NCBI GenBank assembly: GCA_017509065.1
Contig: JAFWQM010000134.1
Span: 1 to 64,000, forward strand
DNA length: 64,000 nucleotides
Source: Clostridia bacterium
Lineage (GTDB): Bacteria > Bacillota_A > Clostridia > Christensenellales > Aristaeellaceae
Reading direction: 5' to 3'
Shown here: in pieces, positions 16,925-25,859 of the stretch
Position numbering within the stretch: position 1 is the stretch's first letter
How the letters are laid out: each line of letters begins with the position of its first letter
Notes under the pieces: generated by a model
What the model was told of the DNA's origin: nothing
The model's database searches: none
The model's input: the letters and a program-made list of their open reading frames with translations, nothing else
Program-made: the position numbers and the translations under genes

Positions 16925-18454
16925 ATGATTCGTAAAGTAAAAACCGAAAACGGCTGGGTGAAGGGCCTGCCTGCCGCTGACCCGCGCATTACCAGCTACA
17001 AGGGCATTCCGTTCGCCGCGCAGCCGGTGGGGGAAAACCGCTGGCGCGCGCCGCAGCCCTGCCCGGACTGGGACGGCGAACTGGAAGCCTATGCTTTTTC
17101 GCCCATCCCCATGCAGGCTCCCATCAGCGCCGACCCCAAAAACCTGTATGACCGCGAATGGCACGTGGACAAGGAAATCCCCATGGGTGAAGACTGCCTG
17201 ACCTTGAACATCTGGGCCCCTGCGGACGGACGCAAAAACATGCCTGTGTTCGTTTGGTACTTTGGCGGCGGACTGCAGGTGGGCTATTCCGCCGAAATGG
17301 AATTTGACGGGGAGCGCATTGCCCGGCGCGGCATCGTGGTGGTCACGGTAAACTACCGCGTGAATGTGTTCGGCTTCCTGTGCCATCCCGAAATCACGCA
17401 GGAATCGCCCAACGCGCCCGCCAACTTCGGCTTCCTTGACCAGCAGGCGGCCACCCGCTGGGTGAAACGGAATATCGCGGCCTTCGGCGGCGACCCGGAA
17501 AACATTACCATCGGCGGTCAGAGCGCGGGCGGCATGAGCGTATCCGCGCAAATCACCTGCCCCGAAAACAAGGGCCTGATCCAGCGCGCCATCATCCAGA
17601 GCGGCGCGTTCGCCCCGCCTTATCCGTTCAGCTTCGGCCTGTGCAGCGATCTGAAAACCGCGGAGGAAACGGGTAAAGCATTCTTTGATTTCCTGGGCGT
17701 AAAGAGCCTGAAAGAAGCCCGCGCCATCGACGCGGTAACGCTGCGCGACAAATGCCTGGAATGGGGAAACAAGCACGGCAGAGGCCTCATCTTCGGCGAA
17801 GCGGTGGACGGTGTGTTCTCCCACCGCAACAGCCAGCAGTGGTTTCTGGATGAGAACAGGCTGGAAATCCCGGTGCTGATCGGCCACACCAGCAGCGAAT
17901 TCTTCGGTTTCCCGCAGACAAAGGATGAAGCGTCCCTGGCAGCGCTGGCGAAGGATGCTTTCCCCGGCTGCGAAGACGCCTTCCTCTCTTTCTTCTCCCA
18001 TCCCGCCACGGAGGAAAGCATCAAAAAAGAAGGCGCGGTCAACTCCATTGAGTTCGCCGTGCGCGCCGCCGCCGAATCGCAGAAACGCGCCGGCAGGGAC
18101 CTGCCCCTCTACTATTACCAGTTTGACGCGGAAATCCCCGGATGGGACAATCCGGGAACCTTCCATTCCGTCGATATCTGGTTCTTCTTTGAATCGCTCG
18201 CCAAGTGCTGGCGTCCCTTCACGGGCAAGCATTACGACCTTGCCCGGCAGATGTGCGACTACTGGTGCAACTTCATTAAGACCGGCGACCCGAACGGCGA
18301 CGGCTCCCACGGGGAAACCCTGCCCGCCTGGCCCGCGTTTGACCCGGATAACCCCATGCGCATGAACTTCGGCGATACCGCCGCCGCTCAGTTCTGCCCG
18401 GAAAACGAACTGAAAGCGTTCCTCGTGAAGAAATACCTGGAAAGGATGAAATGA
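16925..18454 (+). CDS. type-B carboxylesterase
   Basis: A 509-residue alpha/beta-hydrolase of the carboxylesterase type B family. The start ATG 16925 follows AAAGGAGG by 7 bases. The oxyanion loop FGGGLQVGY is at ~113-121, the nucleophile elbow GGQSAGGMS has Ser200, and TFHSVDIWFFF near residue 420 probably gives the catalytic His. PIPMQAPISADPKNLY and GEDCLTLNIWAP are family marks. There is no signal peptide, so it acts inside the cell. It is followed within 5 bases by a GH43 enzyme, which suggests removal of acetyl or aromatic ester groups from imported plant oligosaccharides. The exact ester is inferred only from this context. Confidence 0.88.
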   Translation: MIRKVKTENGWVKGLPAADPRITSYKGIPFAAQPVGENRWRAPQPCPDWDGELEAYAFSPIPMQAPISADPKNLYDREWHVDKEIPMGEDCLTLNIWAPADGRKNMPVFVWYFGGGLQVGYSAEMEFDGERIARRGIVVVTVNYRVNVFGFLCHPEITQESPNAPANFGFLDQQAATRWVKRNIAAFGGDPENITIGGQSAGGMSVSAQITCPENKGLIQRAIIQSGAFAPPYPFSFGLCSDLKTAEETGKAFFDFLGVKSLKEARAIDAVTLRDKCLEWGNKHGRGLIFGEAVDGVFSHRNSQQWFLDENRLEIPVLIGHTSSEFFGFPQTKDEASLAALAKDAFPGCEDAFLSFFSHPATEESIKKEGAVNSIEFAVRAAAESQKRAGRDLPLYYYQFDAEIPGWDNPGTFHSVDIWFFFESLAKCWRPFTGKHYDLARQMCDYWCNFIKTGDPNGDGSHGETLPAWPAFDPDNPMRMNFGDTAAAQFCPENELKAFLVKKYLERMK

Positions 18455-18458
18455 ATCC

Positions 18459-19862
18459 ATGAAAAAGCAAGCCTTTAACCCCTACCTCCCGTCCTGGGAA
18501 TACATTCCCGACGGCGAGCCCTACGTGTTCGGCGACCGCGTGTATGTCTACGGTTCCCATGATTTCTTCAACGGCTGCGTATTCTGCATGGGCGATTATA
18601 TGGGCTGGTCGGCCCCGGTAAACGATCTGTCCGACTGGCGCTGCGAGGGCGTGATCTTCCCCCGCGACGCAGACCCCTGCAACGCGGACGGGTCGATGTG
18701 CCTGTATGCTCCCGACGTGACCAAGGGCCCGGACGGACGGTATTACCTGTATTATGTGTACGACCACGTGGGCTTCGTGTCCGTGGCCGTGTGCGATTCC
18801 CCGGCAGGCCGGTACAAGTTCCTGGGTTATGTGCATGACAAAAACGGCGTGCGCCTGGGCGAGCGGCCCGGCGACGAGCCGCAGTTCGACCCCGGCGTGC
18901 TGACCGAAGGGGACAAGACCTACCTTTACACCGGCTTCTGCGGTCACGGCGACAAAACCCGTCACGGCGCGATGTGCACCGTGCTGGGGCCGGACATGGT
19001 GACGATTGAGGAAGAACCCGTTTATGTCGCGCCCGGCGCGATGTACGCCGAGGGAACCGGCTTTGAAGGCCACGCGTTCTTTGAGGCGTCCTCCATCCGT
19101 AAGCGCGGCGATACCTATTATTTCGTTTATTCCTCCCAGGTGATGCACGAGCTGTGCTACGCCACTTCCAAGAGCCCCAAAGGCCCCTTTGCCTACGGCG
19201 GCGTGATCGTGAGCAATATTGACCGGGGCATCGATACGTACAAGCCCGCCGACCGCCCCGCTGCCCTCGGCGGCAACAACCACGGCAGCATCGTGGAAAT
19301 CAACGGCCAGTGGTACATCTTCTATCATCGCCAGACAAACGGCAACTGGTACAGCCGCCAGGGCTGCGCGGAGCCGATTTTCTTCGACGAACAGGGAAAA
19401 ATAAAGCAGGCGGAAATCACTTCCTGCGGCCTGAACGGCGGCCCGCTGAAGGGCGAAGGGGAGTATCCCGCTTATATCGCCTGCCATCTGTTTGACGAAA
19501 AGAAGCTGGACCTGTACGTCAGGGACGGCAGCCTGCCCAAAGTGACCCAGGAGGGCGGCGACGGCGACAAGCGCCCTGCCTACATCACCAACATCTACGA
19601 CGGCGTGACCATCGGCTTCAAGTACTTCGACTGCCAGAATGTGAAGAAAGTCTATGTGAAATGCCGCGCCTACGCCTATGGGAAGTTTGAGATCCGCAGC
19701 GCTTACGACGGCCCGGTGCTGGCGGAGCTCCCGCTCCATAACTCCAACGTGTGGGAACGCTTCACCGCCGATGTGGATTTCCCCGACGGCAAGCAGTGTC
19801 TGTATCTGACTTACCGCGGCCACGGCAATCCTCAGCTTGGCTGGATTGGGTTTGAAAAGTAA
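18459..19862 (+). CDS. glycoside hydrolase family 43 protein
   Basis: A 467-residue GH43-type five-blade beta-propeller enzyme with a C-terminal carbohydrate-binding-like beta domain (from ~residue 340). Segments typical of the family are YAPDVTKGPDGRYYLYYVYD, FDPGVLTEGDKTYLYTG, GHAFFEASSIRKRGDTYYFV and GGNNHGSIVEINGQWYIFYH, with acidic residues in the right places. It has no signal peptide. GH43 enzymes split arabinose or xylose from plant polysaccharide fragments; which one cannot be fixed here. It is in an operon with the esterase and ends before a clear terminator. Confidence 0.85.
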   Translation: MKKQAFNPYLPSWEYIPDGEPYVFGDRVYVYGSHDFFNGCVFCMGDYMGWSAPVNDLSDWRCEGVIFPRDADPCNADGSMCLYAPDVTKGPDGRYYLYYVYDHVGFVSVAVCDSPAGRYKFLGYVHDKNGVRLGERPGDEPQFDPGVLTEGDKTYLYTGFCGHGDKTRHGAMCTVLGPDMVTIEEEPVYVAPGAMYAEGTGFEGHAFFEASSIRKRGDTYYFVYSSQVMHELCYATSKSPKGPFAYGGVIVSNIDRGIDTYKPADRPAALGGNNHGSIVEINGQWYIFYHRQTNGNWYSRQGCAEPIFFDEQGKIKQAEITSCGLNGGPLKGEGEYPAYIACHLFDEKKLDLYVRDGSLPKVTQEGGDGDKRPAYITNIYDGVTIGFKYFDCQNVKKVYVKCRAYAYGKFEIRSAYDGPVLAELPLHNSNVWERFTADVDFPDGKQCLYLTYRGHGNPQLGWIGFEK

Positions 19863-19913
19863 TCCTTAGCCCGGTTAAGAAAACTGAGGGAAGCATTATC
19901 CATAAAAAAACAA

Positions 19914-19959
19914 CAGCACAGCATACCGGCCAGATCGGCAGGACGCTGTGCCGTTTTTG
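19914..19959 (+). terminator. rho-independent terminator after GH43 gene
   Basis: GCACAGC (19916-19922) pairs with GCTGTGC (19945-19951), with further pairing inside the loop (CCG/CGG), and is followed by CGTTTTTG. It lies about 55 bases after the GH43 stop. Confidence 0.75.
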
Positions 19960-20066
19960 TGTTGGGAACAATACTTTGAGACAGCTTTTTTTGAATCGTG
20001 CAAGCTCTTATTAGTTATATATAATTCTGAAAATATATTTATATAATATTATTTGTTAAAAGCATA

Positions 20067-20095
20067 TTGACAAGTATTATTCTATATGATAATAT
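20067..20095 (+). promoter_or_regulatory. promoter of the GGDEF gene
   Basis: A perfect TTGACA (20067-20072), a 17-base spacer and TAATAT (20090-20095) stand in a strikingly AT-rich stretch (about 19980-20120), 33 bases before the start codon. The -10 overlaps a near-palindromic AATATTATTTTGAAAATAAT region, which could be an operator. Confidence 0.75.
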
Positions 20096-20128
20096 TATTT
20101 TGAAAATAATATTCAGGAGGTAATACCG

Positions 20129-20764
20129 ATGAAAGAAAAGGATCAGGCAGTCAACAACGCGCTGGGTTTCCCGCTGGGGGACAAGTTCGAGAAGAATGTG
20201 ACGGAGTTCATGGATGCGCATCCGGACGGCGACACGGAACTGGTCATTGCCGTGATCGACCTGGACAGCTTCATGCACATCAACGAGAATTTCGGGATCG
20301 AAGTGGGCGACCAGATGCTGATCGAAATGGGCAGGCATCTGGCGGCTGATCTGCCGAAGAATGCGGAGATCTACCGTATTGCCGGGGATGAGTTCGGCAT
20401 TCTGTTCACGGGTATGGAGAAAGAGGAAGTGTTCCTGCTGATGGAGCAGAAGCGGAAAACGTTCAACGTGAAAGCCCCGGACGACGAGGAAATGACCATC
20501 TCCGTCGGCATCGCCGCGGCGTTCGACGACGCGTCCCGGTATCAGGAATTGATGCGCAAAGCGGAGAGCGCTATGTACCGGGCCAAATATTCCGGCCATA
20601 ACAAGGTGGCCCTGGCCCGGGAGGAAAAGATGGTGCCCAAGACGTCGCATTATACTTCCGATCAACTCAAGCGCCTCAGCGCCCTTTCCAAAAGGGAGGG
20701 CATCGGCGAAGCGATCCTCCTCCGGGAAGCGCTGGATATGCTGCTGAAAAAGTATCCCAACTGA
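20129..20764 (+). CDS. GGDEF-domain protein with C-terminal ribbon-helix-helix
   Basis: A 211-residue cytoplasmic protein. Residues ~35-165 form a diguanylate-cyclase domain: IDLDSFMHINENFG holds the metal-binding Asp, and the signature loop reads AGDEF (85-89) in place of GGDEF. The allosteric RxxD site is not seen. From ~170 to the end, KTSHYTSDQLKRLSALSKRE and AILLREALDMLLKKY match the ribbon-helix-helix (CopG/MetJ-like) DNA-binding fold. So a possible c-di-GMP synthase or sensor is joined to a DNA-binding tail, with no membrane or input domain. Whether it makes c-di-GMP is uncertain because of the first-position Ala. It has its own promoter and terminator. Confidence 0.8.
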   Translation: MKEKDQAVNNALGFPLGDKFEKNVTEFMDAHPDGDTELVIAVIDLDSFMHINENFGIEVGDQMLIEMGRHLAADLPKNAEIYRIAGDEFGILFTGMEKEEVFLLMEQKRKTFNVKAPDDEEMTISVGIAAAFDDASRYQELMRKAESAMYRAKYSGHNKVALAREEKMVPKTSHYTSDQLKRLSALSKREGIGEAILLREALDMLLKKYPN

Positions 20765-20769
20765 ACCGA

Positions 20770-20803
20770 AAAACCCCCGCGCCGATCACAGCGCGGGGGT
20801 TTT
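20770..20803. terminator. bidirectional terminator
   Basis: AACCCCCGCGC and GCGCGGGGGTT form an 11-bp stem with an 8-base loop, flanked by AAAA and TTTT. It sits between the converging GGDEF gene and the binding-protein gene and can serve both. Confidence 0.85.
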
Positions 20804-20820
20804 GAATCGTGTATATTTGA

Positions 20821-21870
20821 TTATCTCAGCGGCACATATCCGGCCTGTCGGACGGCCTGCTGGCCCGCGTCGCTGACCAGCCAGTTGACGAAGGCTTCCG
20901 TGTTTTCGTCGCCTTTGCGGTAGACGGCATAATAGTTGACGGTGAAGGGATAAGCGCACGACTGCAAATTATCATCCGTGGGGGCTACGCCGTCGATGGC
21001 GAGCACCTTGATGCCGCTGTTCTCCACCAGGGTGTTCACATAATACAGGTAGCTGTATCCAATCGCCCCCGGCCCGTTGTCATAGTTGCCGATCTGGGCC
21101 ACCGCGTCGGCCATGCCGTCGGAAATGTAGTTTTCCTCCACTTCCTGGATGGTCAGCCCCTGCATCACCATTTCCTCCATGGCGGTCTGGCTGCCGCTGC
21201 CGTGGGGCCGCTGGTAGGCGTCCAACTGTTGGGGCTGCCCGCCGAAGTCCGCCCAGGTCTTATGCTTGCCCGTATAGATTTCCTGAATCTGCTGAACCGT
21301 CAGGCTGTCCACCGGGTTCTTTTCATTCACCATGAACACGAAAGCGTCATAGCAGAAGGGCACGTACACCAGCTCCACCCCCGCGTCCGCGGCAGCCTGG
21401 CGCTCGTCGGCGTTGGGATAGGTAGCCAGCACCAGGTCGATGGGGTGGGTGTCGTCCATCATCACGCCCTGGCTCTTGATCGTCACCAGGGGATTGGCCT
21501 TGCCCTGGGTCAGCCGGTCATAGGCGTAGGGGGTGGTGGAGAAGGTGACGAAGCCGTTCATGTCCCCTTCGGGAAGGCCCAGCCATTGCCGGGCCAGTTC
21601 CATCGCCATGGGCACGCAGACCGTGCTGCCGTCCATGCTGGGATAGGTGCCCCAATCGCAGATGAACAGGTTGTCATACCCTTCCAGGGGCTTCTTGTCC
21701 CCCAAGTGGAAGGAGCCGTCCGTTTCCACCTGCTGCCAGCCCTCCCCCTTGCTCACGGCCTGGTTGATCTGGCTCCAGGAATCGGCGGTTTTTTCATTTC
21801 CCGTTTCCTCCGCCAGCGCGGGCAGAACGCACATCATGCCAATCAACAACACGCAAAGAAACCGTTTCAT
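20821..21870 (-). CDS. PstS-like phosphate/oxyanion-binding protein
   Basis: A 349-residue secreted protein. The signal peptide MKRFLCVLLIGMMCVLPALA is cut near Ala20, with no lipobox. The body is a PstS-type periplasmic-binding fold: FSTTPYAYDRL, VYVPFCYDAFVFMVNEKNPV, LTVQQIQEIYTGKHKTWADF and the ligand loop HGSGSQTAMEE. The start at 21870 follows GGAGGGGACGAACA; a longer frame to 21927 lacks such a site and would spoil the signal peptide. No pstC/A/B genes are next to it. It lies 14 bases after a secreted LRR protein, so the pair may work together at the surface rather than in classic uptake. Confidence 0.75.
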   Translation of the reverse strand: MKRFLCVLLIGMMCVLPALAEETGNEKTADSWSQINQAVSKGEGWQQVETDGSFHLGDKKPLEGYDNLFICDWGTYPSMDGSTVCVPMAMELARQWLGLPEGDMNGFVTFSTTPYAYDRLTQGKANPLVTIKSQGVMMDDTHPIDLVLATYPNADERQAAADAGVELVYVPFCYDAFVFMVNEKNPVDSLTVQQIQEIYTGKHKTWADFGGQPQQLDAYQRPHGSGSQTAMEEMVMQGLTIQEVEENYISDGMADAVAQIGNYDNGPGAIGYSYLYYVNTLVENSGIKVLAIDGVAPTDDNLQSCAYPFTVNYYAVYRKGDENTEAFVNWLVSDAGQQAVRQAGYVPLR

Positions 21871-21884
21871 TGTTCGTCCCCTCC

Positions 21885-23684
21885 TTATTCTTCCGGTACA
21901 ATCTTTACTTGCACCTTTTCCACCCACCCGGTATCCCGGCCATCAGTGACCTGATACCATGCCTCTGTTTCATCCAGAATTTGAACCTGTGTGCCGCCGA
22001 TCAGGGTTTTCACTTTCCCGCCCTCCGGCGCGTCCCGCAGCAGAATGTCCGGTTCAAGGGTGTTTGTCAGTTTACTGTTTTTTACCCAGCCGGTATCCTT
22101 TCCGTCGGTGATCTGCACCCATTCTCCTTCCTCGTCCAGCACACGAACCTTAGTGTCGCTTTCAAGCACTTTCACCAACTGGCCGTTTGGCTTGTCCAGC
22201 ATCTGAATTCCCGTTTTATAGCGGTCTTTATGATAATGCACGATCCCGTACACATTCTCCGTCCCGTCCGGTTCCCGCGTCAGCACAGCGTCCTCGACGC
22301 GGCAGGCGAAAACAGCGCGGGAATAAGAATCCTGAAAGCGCACATAGGGGCCGAACAGTTCGGCGTCGTACTCCCTGTTCTCCAGAGGAATGGTGGTTTC
22401 CCAGGATACCCAGGAGGCATAGTCCGGCAGATGATCCCACCAGACATTCATCGTTTCCCGGGGCAGAATGTCCGCATATCGGAACAGGCTTTCCTGGGGA
22501 AGATACTGCACGTCCTCGATATCCGCCCAGCCCAGTTCATTCCGGTAGCTCCTGTCACTCAGCGGCTCATACAGCGCCACCCGGCCATTCTGATATGCGC
22601 CGAGATACACGATTTTACCGTTCCTGGAAGAGCTATGGGAGGTGGTAGCTTCCGGGGAGTTGTAGATTTTCACGAGCTCTTTGTCGTATAAATCCGTGTC
22701 TTCCTGTCGCTTGTATAATCTTCCCGGCGCGTCGATGCGTCCTTCGCTCCGCTCCCCGCCCAGGGTGTCGCCGTTGTCGCCCCGGAAGATGGCGTCGTCC
22801 GGGTAGTATTCCGCCCAATAATAGTTTTCATCCCGAACCGCTTCCATGCCCTCCGGCAGGGACACCAGTTCCAGGGAAACACATTCATTGAAAATGCCTT
22901 TGCCAATTTCCTTCACCGTCAGGGGCAGGGCGATGGACTGCAGGCGGGTGCAGCCCGCAAAGCCGTAATCGCCGACAGATTTCAGGCCGATGGGCAGGGA
23001 AATCGTTTTCAGGTATTCGTTGCCGAAAGCGCCTGCTTCGATGCGCTCCACCCCGGCGGGCACGTCGTAATGCTCCGCCTTGCTGTAATTCGGATAGGCC
23101 AGCAGGGTTTTCCCATCCTTGGAAAACAGCACCCCGTCCACGGATTTGTATAAGGGATGATCCTCCGGCGCTTCGTAAGCGGACACATAGCAATCATACA
23201 GACCTTCCAGAACATCCTCCGCAGGCAGGATTGTTTCGACGCGCAGCACGTCAAACGTGCAGGCATAAAACGCGAGATGCTCCAACACCTCCAATTGGGC
23301 TGGAAGCGTAAACTCAATAAAATGGTAAAAGCAGAACGATTCCATACCAAGATAACGCAGGGTCGAAGGAAAAGAAACCCTGTGAAAATCGCCGCCCTCA
23401 GTATCCCTCGCAAAGCATGGGCCGCTTTCAAACTTTGGTTCTGTCTCCACATCCATTCCCAATTCATCATCCCAAACGTCATCATCTGCCCATCCCAGAG
23501 CAGTGACGCCCTCAAAGATGATGAGGGTGCCGTCCTGTACGTCGCAGAAATCGAAGTAACCTTCTTCCTCCCAAAGCGCCCGCCAATCCCAGTCGTCCCA
23601 GCCATCCCAATCGTCTTCGTCCTCCACCAGCCCGTACGCGGGGAGCAGCAGCAGCGCGAGCAGCAGCGCAAGCAAACGGTTCAT
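21885..23684 (-). CDS. secreted leucine-rich-repeat (BspA-type) protein with two SH3-like domains
   Basis: A 599-residue secreted protein. A signal peptide (residues 1-~18) is followed by a very acidic Trp/Asp-rich stretch (EDEDDWDGWDDWDW). BspA-type LRR units run from ~90 to ~290 (FPSTLRYLGMESFCFYHF, AGVERIEAGAFGNEYLKTIS, LPIGLKSVGDYGFAGCTRLQ). Two bacterial SH3-like repeats end the protein (~480-540 and ~545-599), each closing with a Gly-Trp pair: TDGKDTGWVKNSKL and TDGRDTGWVEKVQV. Such proteins bind cell wall or host surfaces. It is transcribed just upstream of the PstS-like gene. Confidence 0.8.
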   Translation of the reverse strand: MNRLLALLLALLLLPAYGLVEDEDDWDGWDDWDWRALWEEEGYFDFCDVQDGTLIIFEGVTALGWADDDVWDDELGMDVETEPKFESGPCFARDTEGGDFHRVSFPSTLRYLGMESFCFYHFIEFTLPAQLEVLEHLAFYACTFDVLRVETILPAEDVLEGLYDCYVSAYEAPEDHPLYKSVDGVLFSKDGKTLLAYPNYSKAEHYDVPAGVERIEAGAFGNEYLKTISLPIGLKSVGDYGFAGCTRLQSIALPLTVKEIGKGIFNECVSLELVSLPEGMEAVRDENYYWAEYYPDDAIFRGDNGDTLGGERSEGRIDAPGRLYKRQEDTDLYDKELVKIYNSPEATTSHSSSRNGKIVYLGAYQNGRVALYEPLSDRSYRNELGWADIEDVQYLPQESLFRYADILPRETMNVWWDHLPDYASWVSWETTIPLENREYDAELFGPYVRFQDSYSRAVFACRVEDAVLTREPDGTENVYGIVHYHKDRYKTGIQMLDKPNGQLVKVLESDTKVRVLDEEGEWVQITDGKDTGWVKNSKLTNTLEPDILLRDAPEGGKVKTLIGGTQVQILDETEAWYQVTDGRDTGWVEKVQVKIVPEE

Positions 23685-23809
23685 CCGTACCCCTCCTTTT
23701 CCGGTTCTATTGATATAGACTGAAAAAGCCGAATCATTGTTCCCGGTATGAGAAAAAACTTGGAGAGTAACTGTTCTGCCGAGGCATATAAAAGCACGAA
23801 AGCAACGTT

Positions 23810-23938
23810 GTCATCCCGACTGGAGCGGAGTGAGAACGGAGCGGAATGGAGGGACCTGAAAGCCGGACAACCTGTTGTTTGCAGGAATGTGCTTTTCTCA
23901 GGTCCCTCCACTTCGCTCCGCTTCGGTCGGGATGACAG
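23810..23938. repeat. dispersed palindromic repeat (CCGACCGAAGCGGAGCG family), copy 1
   Basis: The left arm starts GTCATCCCGACTGGAGCGGA and ends GGAGGGACCTGA. The right arm TCAGGTCCCTCC...GGTCGGGATGAC is its inverse with one short duplication. A ~25-base centre includes CCTGTTGTTTGCAGG. It fills most of the 337-base gap between the LRR and TPR genes, and nothing else of note is seen in that gap. A second copy lies inside the SNF2 helicase gene (61681-61804) and half an arm at 62386. Confidence 0.8.
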
Positions 23939-24021
23939 AATAACTTTTGCGTTTTAAAGCGACGCAATTGAACAGTTGCCTTGGTGAAAAACGCGGAAAG
24001 CGGTTCTCTCCAAATATATGT

Positions 24022-24723
24022 TTACTTTTTCAGCTCGTCGATTTCCTTCTGAATCATTTCCTTTGTCGCATAGTTCAGCGGGGAGAAGCGGCCCTCCAGC
24101 GCCTTTTCCATCTTTTCGATCGCGGCCTGCTTATCGCCCGCTTCCTTGTCGTACTGGGCCAGGAAGTAAAGCGTGTCGATCTGGCTGTCCTTGATGGCGA
24201 TGGCCTTGTCGAAGTATTCCTTTGCCTTTTCCTTGTCCTGCAGCAGGCGGTAATAGGTCTGGCCCAGGTTGTCCAGCACGATGGGGTCCTCGTCGTCGTA
24301 GTCCAGCGCTTCCTGATTGTATGCCAGCGCCTTTTCCGCGTCGCCCGCCTCCACGTACAGCCAGCCCAATGACTGGTAGGTCAGTCCGCAGGGGGATTTC
24401 CGGTGGGAGGCTTCCAACAGCTGGATGGCCTTTTCGATCTCGCCCAGCTTGTACTGCGCCACGGCGTAGTTCATGAACAATTGCTGCTTGCGGCCAGCGT
24501 CCAGGTCGGGGGCCTTTTCCGCTTTTTTCAGGATTTCCTTCACCTTAAAGTAGTTATCTTCCCCGCCCTCACGGAGCAGCAGCACGCTGTAGGGCAGCAT
24601 GTACGCGGCGGAAATGTAGTTTCCGGCGTACAATTCATCGTACATTTTTTTCGCCTCCGCGGCGTTGCCCTTCTGCTGGGTCATCAGCGCCTTGCGCGCC
24701 TTCAGTCCGTCCAGGATTCCCAT
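24022..24723 (-). CDS. TPR-repeat protein
   Basis: A 233-residue soluble protein built of tetratricopeptide-like helix pairs, for example NYAVAQYKLGEIEKAIQLLE, YQSLGWLYVEAGDAEKALAY and LGQTYYRLLQDKEKAKEYFD. The start ATG 24723 follows AAGGAGGCAAGACTGAT. It begins 2 bases after the upstream RNase H-like gene, so the pair is an operon. The TPR probably mediates protein contacts; the partner is unknown, though the upstream product also ends in TPR-like helices. Confidence 0.8.
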   Translation of the reverse strand: MGILDGLKARKALMTQQKGNAAEAKKMYDELYAGNYISAAYMLPYSVLLLREGGEDNYFKVKEILKKAEKAPDLDAGRKQQLFMNYAVAQYKLGEIEKAIQLLEASHRKSPCGLTYQSLGWLYVEAGDAEKALAYNQEALDYDDEDPIVLDNLGQTYYRLLQDKEKAKEYFDKAIAIKDSQIDTLYFLAQYDKEAGDKQAAIEKMEKALEGRFSPLNYATKEMIQKEIDELKK

Positions 24724-24724
24724 A

Positions 24725-25858
24725 TCAGTCTTGCCTCCTTGCTTTCTTCATCAATCGCTCATATCGTTTTTGAAGCGCCGCCATATCGCTATTTTGCTGG
24801 TCCGCTGCCAGGATAATGGCCCTGCGCGTGTATTCGATGGCGGCGGGAATGTCGCCTGTTTTGTGCTCGCAGATTTTTGCCAGCGCGATCAGCGGACCCG
24901 GCCCGCCCTGCCGGTCGGTTACCATGCGCTTGTATACCCGTGCGGCTTCCTGATAGTTGCCTTCCCTGCGGTAGGTTTCCGCCATGCGGCCCCGCGCCAG
25001 GATGGACACGCTGCCCCTGTCCGCCGCCCGGTAGCACATCCGCGCGCCTTCAGCCCTGCCCCGCTTTTCAAGCACCCGGCCCAGGCTGAACAAATCCTCC
25101 GGCGCTTCGGCCAGCAGCGGCTTATCGTGCAGCCGCAGCAGTTTATCCAGGATATGCGCCAGGGAGATAATGTCCTGTTCGTTGTGCTCCAGGATGTCTT
25201 CCAGCAGGGAAAAGTCCCGCGTTTTTAAGAAGTTAAAGTACCTCTCCGGCACCAGCGCGCCGGGCAGATCGTCCTCCCGCTGAATCCCCAGTACAGCTTC
25301 TTCGAGAGCCGTAAGGTTGCAGTGCCTGAGCCGCAGCTTCCACACCCGGCGGCTCGCGGGCAATAAATCCACGTGCGGACGAGAAACATACTGCTCCCGC
25401 ATCCTTTGCATGGTGTAGCGGACTTCCAGCAGCGGCAGGTCAAAGGTCTGGCCGTTGAAGGTGCATAGCGCCTTGCTCCTTGCCATATCCTCCGCCACGC
25501 GGGAGAGCACGAACGCTTCCTCGTCGTAGTCCCGCATCAGGTATTGCCGCACCACAAAGCTCTCATCTTCAAAGAATCCCACGCCTACCAGGAACGCAAC
25601 CGTGCCCGCCCCGTGGGACAGGCCCGTGGTTTCCGTGTCCAGAAAGCAAAAATCCTCCCGACTCAAATCGGGATAGGGCTGGCCCTGCATCATTTCGAGG
25701 CTTGCGCCGGATATGTCCCGTGGCAGTGAAAAGCGGGAAACCGGCACACGGATCTCCTTTACCATGCAGTCCTTCGGCAAGGGCTTTTTCTCCGCCGCGG
25801 GCTTCGCCGCGCCCGCGGCTTTCAGTTTATCGCGCAATGAAAGCATTTTGGTTGCCAT
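24725..25858 (-). CDS. RNase H-like (YprB-type) exonuclease-fold protein
   Basis: A 377-residue protein of the YprB/RNase_H_2 group. DFCFLDTETTGLSHGAGTVA has the first acidic motif of the DnaQ/RNase H fold, and ALCTFNGQTFDLPLLEVR plus HNEQDIISLAHILDKLL carry the others. The C-terminal ~130 residues are TPR-like helices. The start is set at ATG 25858, one base after the stop of the upstream VanY gene. A longer frame to 26188 would overlap that gene entirely and is compositionally a shadow. Family members are thought to be nucleases; the substrate is unknown. Confidence 0.8.
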   Translation of the reverse strand: MATKMLSLRDKLKAAGAAKPAAEKKPLPKDCMVKEIRVPVSRFSLPRDISGASLEMMQGQPYPDLSREDFCFLDTETTGLSHGAGTVAFLVGVGFFEDESFVVRQYLMRDYDEEAFVLSRVAEDMARSKALCTFNGQTFDLPLLEVRYTMQRMREQYVSRPHVDLLPASRRVWKLRLRHCNLTALEEAVLGIQREDDLPGALVPERYFNFLKTRDFSLLEDILEHNEQDIISLAHILDKLLRLHDKPLLAEAPEDLFSLGRVLEKRGRAEGARMCYRAADRGSVSILARGRMAETYRREGNYQEAARVYKRMVTDRQGGPGPLIALAKICEHKTGDIPAAIEYTRRAIILAADQQNSDMAALQKRYERLMKKARRQD

Positions 25859-25859
25859 G

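Noticed and set aside
16784..19823. Two long antisense frames over the esterase and GH43 genes
   Set aside because: They lack domains and start sites and follow the codon pattern of the sense genes.
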